From Asterias rubens (lineage: Eukaryota; Echinodermata; Asteroidea; Forcipulatida; Asteriidae): a DNA stretch of 64,000 nt. Every line of letters starts with the position of its first letter. The stretch's first letter is position 1. The stretch spans positions 20,419,703 to 20,483,702 of the forward strand of contig NC_047062.1 in assembly GCF_902459465.1 (NCBI RefSeq). The letters run 5' to 3'. A model generated the notes under the pieces. The model saw only the letters and a list, made by a program, of their open reading frames with translations. It was not told the origin of the DNA and ran no database searches. Below are positions 60,891-64,000 of this stretch, piece after piece. A program made the position numbers and the translations under genes.

Positions 60891-61253
60891 TTAAAGGCAG
60901 TGGACACTATCGGTAATTACTCAAAATAATTATTAGCATAAATAGAGGTTAATAGTATAAAACATTGTGAGAAACAGCTTCCTCTGAAGTGACGTAGTTT
61001 TTGAGAAAAGAAGTAATTTTCAACAAATTTGATTTCGAGACCTCAAGTTTAGAATTTGAGGTCTCGAAATCAAGCATCTGACAGCACACAACTTCATCTG
61101 ACAAGGGTGTTTTTTCTTTCATAGTTATCTCGCAACTTCGACGACCAATCGAGCTCAAATTTTCACAGGTTTGTTATTTTATGCATATGTTGAGATACAC
61201 CAAGTAAGAAGACTGGTCTTTGACAATTACCAATAGTGTCCAGTGTCTTTAAA
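60891..61253 (+). repeat. GTGGACACTAT-family MITE, copy 10
   Basis: Both ends are intact (TTAAAGGCAGTGGACACTAT, ATAGTGTCCAGTGTCTTTAA) and the middle hairpin is perfect. There is a small deletion near the left end. Confidence 0.88.
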
Positions 61254-64000
61254 GCAAAGTTCCCAAGGATGTCAAGTCATAACAAAGGTTCTGGAAGTTT
61301 GTACATTAACATAACTGCTTAAGATGCAACGCATAAGTCTTTGACTTATTAGATAGCTAATAGATTTTGATAGTCAAGGAAGTTATAAACTTTCAGTTGA
61401 GACACTAAATCAAGAATCTGTCAACATTAGTTAGTTACAAAAGATACAAATGAGTTGTCAGGACCAGACTTTCTGATATTATTACCAGCAGCAACCGCGG
61501 AACAACTGTCATGTTTGTGCTATTTGTGTGGCACTTGTGTCAACGTGAATATGTTTTATGCTACTTTCTCATTTTAAAACACCATCACCTGTCAGAGTTC
61601 TATTGAAGAGTTCAGAGTTCATTGGGAAAGTAAGAGTCTGTTCAAAATCTTTCGGCAAATTGGCGTCATGCAACTTTTAACAAACATGGATGTATCTTCT
61701 TTCCCGGATAATTGATCTCTGCTATAGACCATATTGAATAACCCCTTTTTGCTACGAAAGTCGCCATCTTGTAGGGCAAACCGTATGCGCGTCCAAACGC
61801 GTACATCAATGAAGCACGCAGCACGAAACATTCCCGGTTTGATTTCTACGGCACATGCACGCACACACGCACGCACACGCGCACAGACACTATGTTGGAG
61901 GTCAAATAATTTGAATGGTGACGTCATATTCAATTCGCCCTATTCACTAATACTGCCAAATACTGCAAACCTAGTGGACTTTCCACACTCCTCCTATCAG
62001 ACAAATGTAAAGGCCTTCCAATTTCAAATTGATTTTTTTAGATGCACTTATTTTCATCTGAGGAGAGTCTAATGAAGTGGGGAAAAAGTTAAAAGTTTTC
62101 AGAGCAAATGTTGAAATACGTCGTCAGACAGATAAAACAACCAGGTCTGTACATTCCAAAGAGGAATTTTTGCCCCAGAAGGTAAAATTCAATGCATTTT
62201 GATTGACTTTCTTCAAAAATTTAGGAATTAACTTATTTTTTTTTCTAGAACATGTAGAATTTTTGTTGACAAATATTGCACTAGAAGGGTATCCTACTCC
62301 AGTGCATCATACACTATTTCAACAAGAGGTTCGAGACTTTGAATTTGTTGCCCAGTTTGCATAAGGACTCTATCTATTGGAAAATGAGTGGATCACAAAA
62401 CTGAAATTGACTTTGGAGTGCTTCTTTAACTTAGAACAGACATTTACCAAATATACTGCCAGGTCAAAAATGAACACACAATAATGAACTTCTCAGACTG
62501 AAAACAAGTGCTGCTGTTTTTGTCTTGTGGTGTGGGCAAGTCTTTTGCATAAGCCCTTTCCACTCCGTATCTCTTACCCTGGTGGAATACAGCCCCAAGT
62601 GATCCAAGTGTAAAAGAGCCGGCCTTTATTCCCTGGAGTTGTGTGAAAAAGGCTCAAGTTGCATAAAAAGGGCAATCCACCGTATAAGTTTTCTGGGCCC
62701 AATTTCATGCCACTGCTAAATAGATGATTCAGGGCTTAATGGCACCCTGAAAAGCAGGTAACTCTATGGGCGTCAAGCGCAGAAAGTTGCCGCAAGCAGC
62801 CCTAGAAAATGGTTCCCTGATGAATGTAGAGCCTAAAGCATTGCTGATCTTTGCAAAGATTGTCTGGGACCACATGATCTACATGAAGTTAGGCTTTGTT
62901 TCCAATCTGAGGAACTACATTTGTGCGTTCACTACCTTTTTCTACAAGGTATCCCCCACCATTTGCTTCTATACACTGTACCTCTGGACAGAAGAATGTT
63001 GATTAGGAATGATTCACTGTATGAAAGTTACAGTCACCTACTGTCTCAAAAACACTGTCCCATTCTCCCAGCTGGTCAATATGGATGCATGAACTTATCT
63101 TGGTTTGTCTACAAAACAAGATATTAGGCCTACAAGGTATATCAGGTATACAGGTATCTTACCTGATTAGGGATAACCATTAGAGCTCAAATTGAGATAG
63201 TGTAGCTCACTAAATGTCGTTGATCATTCACTAAATGCCATTCACTATTAATGTCGATGATCACTTTACATAAAGAATATTGTTTGGATCGACAATCAGG
63301 TTGCACACATGCTACTAAAAAAGGTTTACAAAAATGAAAAAAAAAAGATGAAGAAAAAAGAGTGATTTGGAGGTTCAAGAAGCAGGCAGGATTCTCTCAA
63401 ACCTCTATCATTGTGTTTGTAGACATTGGAACTTCCTACGATTCATTGCTTAATAGACTTTCATAATTTGTCTTAAATATAAGTATCACAATATTTTTCC
63501 CAAATAAAGATTCCATAATTTCAGTAAAATTTCTCTAAATCCCAGAATGAAAACTCTCAATATAGCTGTATGGTAAGGTTATTAAGACTTTTGATAGTAA
63601 ACTAATGATTTTGTTCATCAAACTTCAAAGTCATCTCCGATCAGTATAAAAACCTTATGGATTAACTTGAAAAAAATAAATTTGTTCAATTTTAAAAATT
63701 AATAAAACAATGTCTTTCGCCTGAAAAAAATAGTACCATGGTTGATTATCTTTATAAACTTTTAAAATTAAATGCACAATTGAAAGTTTTTTATTATTGC
63801 TGTACACTTAAGTCATTAGTATGTTACAGGGTTTTTAATCACTAAATCATGTATTTCATTTACTTTGCAAGACATTTACTCTGCTTGCTTGTGTTCCCAT
63901 TTGTTACAAAACCTTCCCGCTCCCTTAGAGATCGTTTTAAATTTCTTACATCCCTCCATCCGTCCTGCAAACTGTGGTTCGGCACCGCGTTGTCGTTGTG

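Larger units (their letters stand above)
57442..64000. other. Intergenic stretch, no recognised gene
   Basis: Apart from the repeats listed, I see no exon with conserved protein sequence. The open frames 57886-58146 (minus), 60124-60321 and 62766-63002 have no recognisable domain. A CA/CG-rich tract (CACACGCACGCACACGCGCA) lies at 61858-61886. A truncated SINE-like body (GAGCAAGACACTTTAC) is at 59280-59300, and a GGGCCCAATTTCAT end at 62696. Confidence 0.45.

Overview
The window is animal nuclear DNA, most likely from an echinoderm and probably a sea star. It is AT-rich. Short exons with GT/AG borders are separated by introns full of short palindromic repeats, and the protein-coding genes are ordinary metazoan ones. 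The sea-star assignment is an inference from the style of the repeat families and is not proven. There is no bacterial, plasmid or phage content, and a 500-base run of N (36717-37216) marks an assembly gap.

Gene order from left to right: (1) the 3' half of a bestrophin chloride-channel gene on the + strand (2157-4883); (2) an intronless coiled-coil protein of unknown function, + strand (12401-13618); (3) a complete ERLEC1 gene, the ER lectin of ER-associated degradation, + strand, 11 coding exons (17221-28609); (4) a complete RRP15-like ribosome-biogenesis gene, + strand, 5 coding exons (31635-35641); (5) an EGLN/PHD-type HIF prolyl hydroxylase with an N-terminal MYND finger on the - strand, of which only exons 1 and 2 can be found (52268 down to 41355); (6) a small three-exon gene that looks profilin-like, + strand (54126-55590); (7) a single-pass membrane protein with a luminal C2H2 finger, + strand (56004-56858). 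The genes do not form one pathway. ERLEC1 and RRP15 are close head-to-tail neighbours, RRP15 and EGLN converge, and EGLN and the profilin-like gene diverge.

The rest is repeat-rich. One MITE-like family (about 380 bp, ends reading TTAAAGGCAGTGGACACTAT) is present in about a dozen copies. Other families are almost perfect hairpins, tRNA-derived SINEs, LINE fragments (one nested in a MITE copy with a clear target-site duplication), a 23-copy 57-bp minisatellite in EGLN intron 1, and an element carrying CCAAT boxes and an E-box that occurs beside both an ERLEC1 and an EGLN exon. A local rearrangement has triplicated the end of ERLEC1 exon 3 with its splice donor.

Exon borders were read by eye from splice signals, reading-frame continuity and remembered family similarity. 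No alignment or transcript data were available.
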